Notes: generated from the sequence alone by a model not told the origin. A stretch of DNA of 64,000 nucleotides from Brachyhypopomus gauderio (GCF_052324685.1 NC_135223.1:22898369-22962368), one strand, 5' to 3'; shown: positions 24,640-38,469, counted from the stretch's first letter. Made by a program: numbers and translations.

Positions 24640-26790
24640 GCATATGTCTTAAGGTGAACTGCAAATTGTCAGAGTGTAGACCAATGACAGAGTGGATGTG
24701 GTAGTGTGATCCAGAGTTTGAGGGCCATGACATGAAAAGATCTACCTGCTGTGGTCTAAATTTGGGAAGAAAGAGAAAAGTATCATCAGAGGACTCCAGT
24801 GTGTGCACGCAGGGCAGGAGAGCTGCACATGTCTGCTAGATGCAGTAGTGCACGATCATGCAATGGTTCATATGCAGTGAGTAATTATAGTTACTCACTA
24901 CTTGATCAAAAAAGTAACTGAGTACTGAATTACTCTATAATAAAAGTAACTCGTTACCAGGGAAAGTAACTTTGCATTACAGTAAAAAAAAAAAGTTATT
25001 ATGCTAATGAATAAGGATTTTTTGAAAAAGCAGTTTTCACATTCAGTGTTTAACTTTTGATATTTATTGCACATCAACAGACCAGTCCAGGATAAAATCC
25101 TTTAAAATCCCAAATCTTTGTAAAAAAAAAAAAAAAAAAAAGCAAAAGTAAACAGTTACACTATATAAAGTGCATTTACATCTCTCAACCTGAGACAACT
25201 GGTTTGTTCACAACAGAAGTAAACTTAACAATAAAACCTCTATTCTTAATTAAATAAATCAAATACCCTTCAGTACCATTCAGGAACTTCAAGTATTTTC
25301 TTAAATAATGTTTATATCGCCACCTTGAAAATGCTAATTTTTCTTCGGCTTGCACCTGACTCGCCATTTCTGCCTCTTCTCCGTTTGTGTCGTGTGTCAC
25401 TTCTCCACTGGTGCGACACACGTGTAACAACACTGGCTCTGATTGGCTACCATAACGCTGCCTTAGCCAATCGCTTACTGACTTGTTAAGTTAAACAGGT
25501 GTTACAACGAGAACTGTGACCTATCGAGATCTGTTACTCCTCACTAGCCTGGGCAGCGGTCCGCTCGGATTACTGTTAGTATATCAATATATAGTAACGC
25601 ACCGCATTTAATGACCAGTAACGTCAACGGCGTTGTAACGACAGTAAAAGTAATTAATTATATTATCCCGTTACTGACAAAATGACGCCGTTACGGCGTC
25701 GTTCGCAACACTGTTGATATGTAAGCAGAACTTAAAACTTAATGCATGAGACAGGAAGCCAGTGTAACAGGATTAGGGTAAGGTGGATGTGTGAGACGCT
25801 TTTTGCAGCTGCATTTTGGATGCACTGAAGTAAACAGATTTTTTTAATGATACTAGTGAAAAGGGAATCTATTTGTTATGAAAAGGAAGTGTGAACCATG
25901 ATCTCCACATCTTGAATGCTGAGCATGAGTTGAAAATGGGCTGAGGATGGGTCATTTTTAACCATTTACTTAATATGAAGTTTAATAGAAAGAAGAGTTG
26001 AAGAGAACACCAAGGAAGCAAACTACCGATAATGGTTTTAATAATGCCTTACTGTGTAAAATCTGAAAAGTTTGAAATACTGGATTTACAAGCAATTGGA
26101 AAAACATTAGTTTTGTTCAAATCTACCTCGTTTTGCTTTTCTAGCCTTACTTTTGTAGCTTACCTTTGAGAGTTAAGACATTTATGTTCATGCACTGTTT
26201 GAGGTCTTGAATGCGGGACTAAAGAATAGGGGGTGGGTTTGAAGTGGCAGCTGATATATTTTGTGCTGATATAAATCTGTATATCATCCACATAACAATG
26301 GAAGTGGAAGCCATAACTGCAAATGATCTGACCAACAGGTAGCAAGATAGTGAAAAGGAGAGGGGCCAAGTACTGACCCCTGGGATACGCCATGTGTTAT
26401 TGTGTCAATGGCAGATTTATATTTATATTTACCATCAAACTGAGATCTAAAGATTAACCGAGACAAGACAATGTCATTTTAATGCTAATTTGCTGAGAGG
26501 TGAATGATGTGGAGTAACATTAACCAATGTTAATTGCTGACTTTGAAGGGGTCGGTAAAGAGATGAAGATGATTGGGAAAACAAAGCTATGCATTTTCTG
26601 AAAAACAGACTGGGACCGTTCATAAAGGTTATGAGTATTTAAGAAGGACTGCAGATGGGAGAGTTTGACCTTTTCTAACTGCTTGGCTAGAAAGGAAAGC
26701 TTAGAGATTGGTTGATAATTATCAAGAATCATAGCATCTAGTCCAGATTTTTTGACGGATAAGGTTCATGGCTGATGTTTTAAAAGCTGT
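24640..26790 (-). mobile_element. LINE (L2/Maui-like) fragment split by a hAT element
   Basis: Minus-strand pieces read as a reverse transcriptase: DNYQPISKLSFLAKQLEKV and LQSFLNTHNLYERSQSVF near 26520-26730, then VSQGSVLGPSPF and FHCYVDDIQIYIS near 26160-26470. The last corresponds to the YADDTQ catalytic box, with a Val before the two Asp. Frames are broken. The less conserved flank on the left (24640-24874 and 25714-26160) matches in style the remainder of the same common teleost repeat and is interrupted by the element at 24875-25713. Outer limits are approximate. Confidence 0.7.
24875..25713 (-). mobile_element. 839-bp internally deleted hAT element nested in a LINE
   Basis: The ends are cagtgagtaattatagttac and ...cgttcgcaacactg. 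Flanking 8-bp duplications are ttcatatg (24867-24874) and ttgatatg (25714-25721), one mismatch. Inside on the minus strand is a reading frame with EEKLAFSRWRYKHYLRKYL, which looks like the start of a hAT transposase before its BED finger; the rest of the transposase is missing. A poly-A run of about 21 bases lies at 25120-25141. Confidence 0.8.
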
Positions 26791-27600
26791 GGTAGCTGAT
26801 TCAGAGACAACAGATGCATTGATGACATAAAAAAGCAGAAATAATTGGGGAGCATTTGTTAAGAAGTGAGCTGTGGGTGGGATCAAACCAACAGGTAAAG
26901 AAGTTGGATTTAGCTATTAGCAAATGAGAGAGCTCAACCTCAGTGACTTGTAGATGCTGGTCTTCAAGATAAAAATGGATTTAATACAGCTGTAGTAGGC
27001 TAGTAGGCACCTGTGCCCTGCCCTTCAGTGACGGACCAGTAGACGCCTAATGTAGACAGGCCTGTTGGTCTGTAGGCTTACCCAGTGGCAGCTAAAGAGG
27101 GGTGCCTCACTTGATGTAGAGGTGCAACATCTCTACTGCCCTGTCTTTTTAGAAGTGCTGTCTCTGCACCCGATCAAAGAGAGGCCCCGTCGAGAGGCGG
27201 CCAAGAGGGCATCATCTCCATGCCTAACTGACTTTGAGGGCCCTGTCATGCAGTCGGTGACAAGAGGCCCCTTGGAGGAAGAGGGTGGACACCATGCTCC
27301 AAGGATATGTGGTGTCCCATGTGTTGTTGTAGGTGTACAGTTGTAGGTGTGCTGGTGGAGGTGTACTGTTGTAGGTGTGCCGGTGTGGGTGTACAGTTTG
27401 AGCCTAGCACTGTATGCCTTACTCAGTTCCTGAGCACATCCTGAGTACGCTGTGCGCAATTGGCTGCCGCTTCTCGCCGGTGTGTGAATGGTAGTGTAAG
27501 AGTTGTCTCTGTGTTAAAATTGTAAAGCGACTTTGAGTATCTAGAAAGTGGCTATGTAAGTTGAACATTCATTCATTCATTCATTCACATGACAGCTGTG
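26791..27600. repeat. Retroelement 3' tail and short tandem repeats
   Basis: A gttgtaggtgtac-type short tandem repeat lies at 27325-27400. A tail with attgtaaagcgactttgag and gtggctatgtaag, ending in (CATT)n at 27566-27588, has the form of the 3' end of a teleost LINE or LINE-derived SINE on the plus strand. No host gene. Confidence 0.5.
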
Positions 27601-27837
27601 GGCTGGTTATTTTTGGATGGCTCACCCTCAACCTGGCAGTAATACTGACACACATAAAGACTGTAGCAACACTAATGCACCTGATAATCTTATATGGGTC
27701 TAATATCCAAATAATATCCGGTCAGCAATAGTCTGGTGGTCATAAAATAACCAGAGATGGATGGAGAGGAGGATGGCTGACACACGTGTTACAGCATGTG
27801 ATAGTACACATATAACATGCATCTGTAAGAGAGTGTG

Positions 27838-28523
27838 TGTAACGTTTGTGATGGGCAGGCATGACGCAAGCGTAGGACAAACACTACTTATAATATACAG
27901 AACCGGGGCAGAGAACCAGAACAAAGAGACGCAAAACAGAAAGAAAGAAACAATCACCAACCAGACAATACTCATAAGAGGAAACACTTACACAAGAACC
28001 AATAATACAATAGATATATAACGGAAAACGATCACAGCGTACACACACGTAACAAGGGAGCTACTGAACTAAGGGCACAAGCAGGCTACAATGTAAAACA
28101 TACTAAACAACTTCAAATAACAGCGGAGAAACTATGAGGAGAAACCAAACACAACCAAGACAGGAACTAGGGCATTAACTACACAAGTAACAGAGGAACA
28201 CGGAGCTCTAACACAGAAATAAAGGAGCTAAAAGACACAGAAGACATACTACTAAGGAACGAAGAAACCAGAGACTGCAAAACACACGGAACATGTAAGT
28301 AGCAGCGGGGGAAGAGCAAGAAGGCGAGCAAGGAGACCGGGAGAACGTACAAACAATGACCGACAAAGAGGAATAAGGCAGGGGAAACTAAAAACACAGA
28401 AAACAGGGAGGAGAAACGAGACACAGGTGAAAAACCTAAGGACATGGGTGTGACAGACAGAGGGAACTATGGCAACGGGGAAACAAGGCGGGACAAGGGA
28501 GGAGGGCGGAGTTGCGCGTGACA
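27838..28523. mobile_element. 686-bp solo LTR fossil with 5-bp TSD
   Basis: The element begins tgtaacg and ends cgtgaca, a short TG...CA inverted terminal repeat. It is flanked by the same 5 bases, gtgtg, at 27833-27837 and 28524-28528. There is no internal coding region, so it is a solo LTR left by recombination, most like Gypsy-type LTRs. The left duplication lies in a short GT run, so its exact edge could be off by two bases. Confidence 0.7.
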
Positions 28524-28569
28524 GTGTGCCTAAAACACGTGAGAGTACAAGGTAGATTACACTCTAAAG

Positions 28570-28906
28570 CAGGGGTAATCAATTAAATCTTTCCGCGGTC
28601 CATTTTTGCCAGATAGCTCCGGGTCCGGGTCCGCGGTGGCGAACGAAAGTTGTTGAGCGGGGGGAGGGGGGGAGGGGGGCTGTGCCGAACGAAAGTTGTT
28701 GAGCGGGGGGGGCCAACGTAACACTCAAATGGGTGGTGAACGTAACACTCGTCTGAAAATAAATTCTCCGGTTTAAAATATAGTCTCCCGTTAAAATTTT
28801 TTTGGCATTTGGGTCCGTATCCAGTTAATCAGGAATGTGATTGGGTCCGGACAGGACAGCGTTCGGTTCCGGATCCGGACCGCGGTCCGCCATTTGGTGA
28901 TACCTG
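28570..28906. mobile_element. 337-bp hAT-type MITE with exact TSD
   Basis: The exact 8-bp duplication ctctaaag flanks it at 28562-28569 and 28907-28914. The ends are caggggtaatcaa and, inverted, caggtatcaccaa. The subterminal regions are strongly GC-rich with ggtccgcgg and ggaccgcggtcc palindromes. A (gggga)-rich patch and a repeated gaacgaaagttgttgagcgg lie inside. No coding capacity. Confidence 0.9.
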
Positions 28907-28914
28907 CTCTAAAG

Positions 28915-29513
28915 GCTGATGACTAGCAATAATACCTGATGTGTAAAGACTGACAATGTTACTAAGGAACTTCCTATTTAAATAATATATGAAACATTAT
29001 TCAAAATATAAGTTTAACACTTTTTGTCTAACAGATTTTTGAGAGTGCTGTAAATTGAGTTTGCCAGTCATGCGTGTCTTGCAGTGTTCTTGGGATACAA
29101 CTTGTGGTTTGTACGGCTTGGTAACCAGTGATAAAGACCGACAGCTGGGACCACGCACCTGTCCGGCGGTCTCCTTCATCCTGTTTCTCATAAAAAGGAA
29201 AAGGCGAGAAAAGAAAAGGCCTTTCTACATCAGTGAGAATGTAAATGTCTCCAGAGGCAGCAGAGAGAAAAGGTCAGACAGAAATCATCGTCTCCTTGGC
29301 CTGAAAATGGGGGCCTGGTTGTTCCCCACCGCTCCCCATCACACTGAGCATTGTCAGAGGTGGCGTTCTCCTCTTATAGCTCTTCTTTCATTTCCTCTTC
29401 ATGACGCTGTAAGTCAGCTCTGATTCCAAACTGTGATGGACACTTCACAGGCAATAATGACTGCTCGGTTTTCTATGGTTAATACATGAGAGGAAATGAA
29501 TGTGGGGTGCACA

Positions 29514-29568
<55 letters not shown>

Positions 29569-30050
29569 GTGACTGATGCTGCATACACTATGCAGACATA
29601 GCTGTAATTTTAATGTGATCTTTCTATCATTTTAACAGAATGAGTTTTTTAATCCAAAATGTAGCACAAATTATTATAACTCTCCATAAGCATAAGTGGA
29701 AACCAGTTGCCAGTTATTTTGAGTTGCAAGAAAAAGTCTCTGGAATAATGACTCCCAAAACATGATTTTATCTACTTGTCATAATAATTTGTTTAACATA
29801 AAGTGATACATTTTACTCTACTGAAGATAAGGCTGAAACATTCAGCATTTTATTGAAAAATATGAAAAAGGAATAATAAGAATCAAATTTTCCAATTATT
29901 TCAGATGTGGGTTTGACCTTGTCTTCCAAAAAAAGCCCAATTTTTAACCACAATAGAGCTATGTTTTAGTGTACGTGATAAAATACAATATTGCCTTATC
30001 AAAAGATTTTTCAAAAAAAGGTTGAAGCAAATAAGACGAGAAATGCAAAA
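28915..30050. other. Gene-free spacer with GT microsatellite
   Basis: No host gene is recognised. A (TG)n tract lies at about 29515-29567. A moderately GC-rich open frame at 29055-29423 has no recognisable similarity. Confidence 0.4.
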
Positions 30051-30060
30051 GGATTCAAAA

Positions 30061-30390
30061 AGACAAAAAGAGATGGATGTATAGTCTATAAGACAGGTTT
30101 ATAAAGCCATGGGTGTATAGTCTATAAGACGAGTTTATAAAGACATGGGTGTATAGTCTATAAGATGGTTTTATAAAGACATGGGTGTATAGTCTATAAG
30201 ACGGGTTTATATAGACATGGGTGTATAGTCTAAGACAGGTTTATGTAGACATGGGTGAATAGTCTATAAGACGGGTTTATATAGACATGGGTGTATAGTC
30301 TATAAGACGGGTTTATGTAGACATGGGTGTATAGTCTATAAGACGGGTTTATATAGACATGGGTGTATAGTCTATAAGACGGGTTTATAG
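30061..30390. repeat. Minisatellite, about 36-bp unit, nine copies
   Basis: Units with gggtgtatagtctataagac and gggtttatatagacat repeat nine times with single-base and small length changes. On the minus strand the array is open and would read INPSYRLYTHVY repeats, but nothing else supports coding. Confidence 0.9.
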
Positions 30391-30511
30391 TCATGCAGAT
30401 CTTTGGTCGTCTCAGGTCTGCAGGCCCTGCTGTCATTGAGAGTGTAGTCGAAGGAACATGTTCTACAGGGTCTTCTACAGCAGAAAAGGAAGGAAAGAAA
30501 TAAAGACTCAC

Positions 30512-30672
30512 ACTCAATCAATCAATCAATCAAAGTTTATTTGTATAGCGCTTTTCACAACACATGTTGTCACAAAGCGCTTTACAGGATTTAAAAGGTT
30601 AACAATACTATGGGTCCAGAACCCTAATGAGCAAGCCAAGGGCGACAATGGCGAGCAAAAACTCCCTATGAT
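30512..30672 (-). repeat. Teleost retroelement 3' end with (CAAT)n
   Basis: A (CAAT)n run is followed by agtttatttgtatagcgctt, cacaaagcgctttacag and gcaaaaactccctatg. I know this combination as a very common teleost interspersed repeat, consistent with a LINE 3' end in minus orientation. Confidence 0.6.
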
Positions 30673-30816
30673 CTCATGATTGAGATGTTGTGGTAAGTGT
30701 GGTTTGACATGGGATACTTTGACAGAAAAATATACTATATTTTGGCTCTTAACTTGTTTTCATTGTACATGATTGCAGTTATCAGAAGCTTAATCTGCAC
30801 ACCAACCAAGATCACC

Positions 30817-31144
30817 TGTGACGGTGGGTGCGGCGTGAAGGACGAGACACAAATCCTTTGTGGCAGCAAACGTCACTTTACTTATTTGCGCAATAGCGCA
30901 CGATAAACATACACAAACACACAACAACGTGTGGGCATTAGACAACGACGAGCACAGGACACTGCGCGAGCGCACATTAAATAGACAAACCACATTAGCC
31001 CCATGTGATTACGAGACGATTCACAGGTGATACACATTATCACACGACATAGCCTTCACCACGGAGTTCCACAGACGCAGACAAAGCACGTGGACCACGT
31101 ATACACACGCCCAAAGGGGAGGGGCCGGGGTCCTCAACGTGACA
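30817..31144 (-). mobile_element. 328-bp solo LTR fossil with exact 5-bp TSD
   Basis: Flanked by tcacc at 30812-30816 and 31145-31149. The ends are tgtgacgg and cgtgaca. Read on the minus strand it has the order of an LTR: a TATA-like tctatttaat, then an A-rich signal-like aataagtaaag, then the CA end. No internal region remains. The exact duplication and clean ends suggest a younger age than the other relics here. Confidence 0.75.
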
Positions 31145-31149
31145 TCACC

Positions 31150-31578
31150 TTGTATCTGGTCCACTCTGAACACAGTTTCTGAATCTCTGACGCCAAGGTC
31201 TTGATTTGCAGTGACTGAAAAACCGTCTAAATATCAGAGGAGACAATAAGCAATGCAGTTTGTCAGTTTACACCAATGCAGATGTAAGACATAATCATCC
31301 CTCCTTCTAATAAATTGTATATTTATAATGTGATGTGTGCAGCATCTGTTTTTATGAAAGTGACACAGAAATAGGTCCATAAATCACAAAATTTTTTTAT
31401 CTTCCTGTGACAGGATGCTCTGATTTCATAGAAAGGACATCTGAGAAAGCATTAAAAGACCTTGAGACCAGCAGTCTTTCCTACTCTCTGAACCATTCTG
31501 ACAGACCGTAGAACAAATGTTCTGTTAAATAACTCCCAGTGGCACAGTTCAAAATTCCTCCTCATCCTCATTTGCCAC

Positions 31579-31632
<54 letters not shown>

Positions 31633-32245
31633 CGTGTGTGCATGCATGTGTCAGTGTGTGTGTTTCGCCTGTTCCCTTAACAAGGTTCAGTAGGCAGACC
31701 TGTCACATCTGGAACTGGAAAAGAAAAGGCGGAGGAAAGGGCACGTTCCCCCCGGGTTCAGCAGAGCTGCGCTGCCCAGCCTGTGTGCTGACAGACCAGG
31801 TCCACATTAGCAGCTACTTGGCACAGTCCTTTGTTTTCCAGTATTAAACTATGAAATGGCAACATTAGCTGCTTGTTTCCCAAAGAGTTGAGATATATTT
31901 AGTATACATGAGTGTTCTATGTGATTGAATATGACAAATTACTCTTTGCTGCTTAATACTTTGCTATCTCTTGTTACTGGCTACTTCTCAATTACTTCGG
32001 TGATGACCTATATTTAATACATATGTATGTCACTCAGCTATTTCCTGATGTAATTAATATGACAGAATTCCTAAAGTGGCATCCAGACATATTAAACGCT
32101 TCATGAACAGACTCGAACTGCACAGGTTTCCCTTGTGTTTTAATTGGCATGAAATCAAATCCTATAATTGCTAAGACCTATGAAAAATGGTCAACATACC
32201 TAAAAAGCCTTTAATGGATGGCAATGCATCTACAGAAATCATTTC

Positions 32246-32249
<4 letters not shown>
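31150..32249. other. Gene-free spacer with GT microsatellite
   Basis: No gene is recognised. A (GT)n tract lies at about 31580-31629. Confidence 0.4.
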
Positions 32250-32298
<49 letters not shown>

Positions 32299-32305
32299 TA
32301 TTACA

Positions 32306-32391
<86 letters not shown>

Positions 32392-32397
32392 TATATA
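32250..32397. repeat. (TA)n microsatellite left of a Tc1 element
   Basis: Two long TA runs are separated by cagtattacag. Confidence 0.95.
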
Positions 32398-33916
<1,519 letters not shown>

Positions 33917-34087
33917 TGATGACGCCCACTTCTCTTACACTCCCATGTGAAACTAAATGAAGGGCTTGTTAATGCTGTGTTGGCAGCAGGAAGGCTGTCA
34001 GTCTGCAGAGAGACCATAGGACCTGGGGACACCAATGCAGGGGGGTGAAATGCACCTCTACTGAGATGTTAGCTCAGATAAGAGGGG

Positions 34088-34232
34088 CAGAGGCGGTCTT
34101 TGCCTTGGGCCCCTCCCACTGCAGCCCACTGTAGGGGCCCCCTGATTAGCTAACTTATTTCTCGCATATTAATGTTGATGGGCCCCCTAGCTAAATTCAC
34201 CTTGAGCCCCCAAATTGCTAAGTCTGCCACTG
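34088..34232. mobile_element. 145-bp hAT-type MITE with exact TSD
   Basis: Exact 8-bp duplication aagagggg at 34080-34087 and 34233-34240. The ends are cagaggcggtc and, inverted, cagtggcagac. The interior is rich in gggcccc and taggggccccctgat phrases. No coding capacity. The end is related to the 23659-23851 element (cagtggcgg). Confidence 0.9.
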
Positions 34233-34240
34233 AAGAGGGG

Positions 34241-34983
34241 CAGTCATGTGGGCTGAGTGCAACTGCCATATCAGTGTTGGTTGTGACTGGAGAGCTTTAG
34301 GGAAAACAAGGCCTAATGCACTGAAAGGTATAAGCAAACCTTGGAGCACTGTGGAGGGAAGAAAGAGTTGAAAGTGCTGAAATAGATTCACAAAATTGTG
34401 GTTTAATGTGTAGAATGACCCCAAAATGCCTATTGAAATTATAGCAGCATTTTCTTCAAAATTATTTAAATGATTGAAATATGAATGCAGCAAAAATAGT
34501 CAGATAAAAGTATTGCATTCTAATACACTTTTGGTAATTTGCATATTTTAAATCACAGAAAAATATGCACAGATTTTACAAGGTCTGGCTTGGGCCCATT
34601 TATTGGATGATGAGATTTGAAGTCATTGCATACTGCATTAGACTTGCAATTTGCATCATGTTAATTAGAGACTGGAGACTTTCACATCAGACTTTCAATG
34701 CCAGTCTTGTCGCTCTGGTTCAAAACAACAGAAACAATCCAAAATCATGACTTGGTTTTTAAGCCACAATAATTCCCCTAAGCTGCATCATGAGAGACGG
34801 AAGATGGACAGGAAGATCTTAACAAAAGATCTTTCATATCCTCATTTATATAGCCACATTCAGGTTTATTAAATGTTGGTCATTTTCTTGTGAATAGCTC
34901 AACCATATCTACATCCATATGTTGATGAAAACCGTTCTCTTGAAACCCTCTAGAATGCAGATAGAGAGAGTGAGTGAGTGAGT

Positions 34984-35073
<90 letters not shown>

Positions 35074-36000
35074 TGAGTTATTCTGGTTCTATACATAGAT
35101 GTGTTTGGTGTCTGATATCCACCATAATGATAGTTCAGGGGATCTCTCTAGGCTAATATTTGGTCAATAAATACTTTCAACATTCTAAATATAACTGCAA
35201 AATGACCACACTACAGAAAATTTGACTGTATTTTACATACACTAAACTCTACATCCATATTGACGTGAAGGAAAGGCATGAAATTTTGGATGGTCAAATC
35301 TAAGTTTGGGGACTGCTGTGCAGATTTAAGACTAGAATAAACCAAACAATTACTCCACTGGGAATATAGAACTGAAGTGGGACCCTTTTTGTGAGATGTA
35401 GGTCATAATTGCGTACCACTGCGCCTGAGGAGACTGTTTGTCCTCAATCTCTCACTCAGGTGAGCTGTGCCTTGCAACCCAGAGCATCACAAAGTCACCT
35501 TCTGCTGCCTGGTGTCCCACAAGGAGAAACTCAGACCGCTATTTTAGACCAAAGAGAGTACTGCTGTCTTCTAAAGGGTAAAGACATTGATTTATCTCCC
35601 AAAGAATGATGAACCAGTATCACACACACACACACTTCATTAGACAAAGAATGTTTAATCTATGGAGTCTGTCTATGTTCAATTTTCACGGTGACACTTT
35701 TAGACGAAGTTAATAGATTACTATTTTAACCGATTTTAATAGAAAAAAAATCACAGACAGAAATTCTAATTTGTACATAATGAATAAACTATAGGCCTGT
35801 CAGGAGTGATTACTTGTCGGACACCAGGACCTTGCAGACGGCGTTGCAACCACACAGATCGTATGTGACATATTTCAACAGGAGACACAAAATGATCCTG
35901 GCACAATCTTTATATCGTGTGTAAAATCTATTCTGGTTTTATTTGTTTTTATTAAATACATTTATTATAAATATGACAACTTTTGAGGGTACACTGGACC
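34241..36000. other. Gene-free spacer upstream of popdc3
   Basis: No exon is recognised. A (GA)n tract lies at about 34976-35071. The last 60 bases before the popdc3 start are presumably its 5' UTR. Confidence 0.4.
34976..35071. repeat. (GA)n microsatellite
   Basis: GAGT units pass into about 42 pure GA/AG units. Confidence 0.97.
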
Positions 36001-36061
36001 GCTTCCACTCTATCTTAATCTAAATTGGATTTGCGGAGCACAGCGAAAGAGTTGTAGGATT

Positions 36062-37166
36062 ATGGAGACTCCGTTTCTCTTGGAAGGAGATAACTTTACT
36101 TTGACCACGGAACCGCTGAGACATCCTTTGTGCTCAGAATGGGAAAACGAGCCAGAAGGATCTATTTTTCATCTCTCTAACATTTTTCTGGCTTTGGGGT
36201 TCATGGGTGGTAGTGGATTTTATGGACTGCTGTACATGTTTACCTTCCTGACATTCGGGTTCTTCTGCGCTTCGGTTTGGGCATGGTCCGATCCCTGCAC
36301 CACGGAGTCGTTTTCATGGGCTTTTGCTCTTTTTGTGGTATGTGTTGGTCAGGTTGTCCATGTCGCTTACCGGCTTCGGAGTGTAACGTTTAACAAGGAG
36401 TTTCAGGACCTCTACGGGTTCATGTTCAAAAAACTGGGAGTGTCACTTTCTCAGTTCGGAAAGATCGTGGCTTGTTGTGAGGAGGAAATCCACACTCTTG
36501 AGAAGGAGCATTATTTCGCAATAGAGGACAAAACTCCGATCGATAAATTATCTGTTCTTCTTTCCGGCAAGTAAGTATCCGACGGCGCTTCAGTAACGTC
36601 TGCACGTTATAGTTAGATAAAGTAATCGGTGGGTCTTTTTGCCCTTGTCTCAACAGAGTACGTGTCACAGTGAACGGAGAATTTCTGCACAATATCAACC
36701 CCTTCCAGTTCCTAGATTCACCCGAATGGGATTCACTCAGACCCTCGGAAGAAGGGTTGTTTCAGGTCTGACACAGCACATGGCCTCTTACAATGAGTTA
36801 TAGCTGTGTGGCAAGTGATTTGTTTGTTTGTTTGTTTTATATATACTTTTTTCTGCTTCTTTCCAGGTAACACTAAGAGCAGATAGTCGTTGTAGGTATG
36901 TCACCTGGAGGCGCAAGAAATTATATCTGCTCTTTGCTAAGCACCGTTATATCGCCAAAATATTCGCCCTGGTGGTGCGCAATGACATCGCAGACAAGCT
37001 GTACTCACTTAACGACAAAGTCTTTGACAGCCGTGGGTTTCGCTATGATCTCCGGTTACCGAGCTTCTGTCACGTGTCAACCGAGCCAGATTTAGAAAAG
37101 ACAGATGCTCGCCATTCAATCCCGGTTAGGAATGTTACCACCAAGCCTGCAGAAAGTACGTCTTAA
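36062..37166 (+). CDS. popdc3: Popeye domain-containing protein 3
   Basis: Three coding exons: 36062-36570, 36657-36765 and 36867-37166, total 918 nt, 305 residues (the human protein has 291). Popeye proteins are membrane cAMP-binding proteins of striated muscle and heart. A short glycosylation-prone extracellular N-terminus (NFTL) precedes three membrane segments at about residues 37-105, including GFMGGSGFYGLLYMF and WAFALFVVCVGQVVHVAY. The cytoplasmic Popeye domain has YAIEDKT-like FAIEDKTPIDKLSVLLSGK, the conserved phosphate-binding-cassette motifs FLDSPEWDSLRP and FQVTL, and WRRKKLYLLFAKHRYI. NDIADKLYSLND ends the domain. The EGSIFHL...GFMGGSGF wording separates it from popdc2 and bves. 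It lies upstream of bves on the same strand, as in other vertebrates. Confidence 0.96.
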
Positions 37167-38040
37167 AAAGATCACAAGAACGCTTTTCCAAGAAACAGAC
37201 ACTTGGGGAATTTCATGGCACCTTCAGGTTGAGGTTTACATAAATTGTGCTTTCCTGTTATTTTTATTTCTTGAATGGTCGTCAGTCGTCACGTTGTTTC
37301 GTTGTGATGTATTTTTCTATGTAATGATGATAGATAGCTTTTCAGGTTTTCTTTACCGAACAGACTGAAAATGTGATTCATGTGTGGATTGAGTAAATGA
37401 TAAAAGATTAATGTTTACATTTGAATATCTCATGCCTAAACAAATATTCAGCTCAAATAAAATTGTGATTTGCATTCACTTTATGTCGCTGGTGCCTTGA
37501 TTGTACACATTCAAATTGCGTTTCTATTAAGAGGTTCAAAATGTTCAAAATTTTAACGTCCTTGTGACGTTTTAGCGTCGCTGACCATGGTGCTGACAAC
37601 CACGTGTCGAACTTGAAGTTCGAACTCATATGGAATGAACCCCAAAATTGTCCATACATTAACACTTACCACATATAGGCCTACATTAAATAGCACATTT
37701 CATAACAGCATAACGTTAAGACGTTAATCCATGAAAACGTAGACCACTAAAACGAAATAAATAAACCGAAAATGCAACAGATGAATTAGAGAAGTATTTC
37801 CTCGGAGTGTCAGAGTCTGAATTCCATATTTATTTTAAGAACCGGAACCTTCCCATTGTCGTATCTCAGTATAGCAAATACACGTTTGCTTACGACGGGC
37901 TCCCTCTAGCGGTGCGTGTAGGTTCTGCAGGCGCGCACGGAGAGGCGATGTCGAGTGTCTCTCCTCTTCTTGCCCATTTTAGTCAGCGCCTGTCACCTCA
38001 CTGGAATGCGCTACTCACACTGTGCAGCCCGCTCTCTGGG
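37167..38040. other. popdc3 3' region and bves upstream region
   Basis: The first few hundred bases are probably the popdc3 3' UTR; an aataaa lies at about 37457. The rest leads to the bves promoter. No other gene is seen. Confidence 0.4.
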
Positions 38041-38143
38041 ATTCATATAGCTGCCCTTCTCCGTACGCGCCCTTCGTTTTCTCTCTTAAGCCTACTACTG
38101 GCGAACACGTAGGCTATTTTCTTTCCACCAAGTAGAAAGACTG
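38041..38143 (+). promoter_or_regulatory. bves: bves promoter and non-coding first exon
   Basis: A TATA-like attcatatagct at about 38040 is followed by a short exon-like stretch. That stretch ends in a strong donor, gactg|gtaagt, at 38144. The matching acceptor, tattttccag, ends at 39002, sixteen bases before the bves ATG. This gives a UTR intron of about 860 bp. Confidence 0.45.
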
Positions 38144-38469
38144 GTAAGTGCTTCTTTTTGCGTTGTTGTGTCGTTGGATTTTTCTGCGTTTTGGTGTCGA
38201 AGGCAACGTGACAAGTTCAAATAACGAGAAACTTTTTCCCCTACAAGCCGGAGGCCGTGAAAACTGCGTTAGACCTTCCACACACACGTTATTTAATCTT
38301 TAGACTGAAAGGCTGCGATAGTCTCGTTGAATTGGAGTCGTACAATGGTCTGAATAGTCAGATTTAGGGTCTGTTTATTCTTGTTTTCTAATAGCCTGTC
38401 GTATAATGACAATGTGTGTGTGTGTTTTATTTTAGATTATATAAGAGAATAATATTCGCTTTAACGATA

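Noticed and set aside
29055-29423. 122-codon open frame
   Set aside because: Contains no domain I recognise and lies in repeat-rich spacer; no promoter or exon context.
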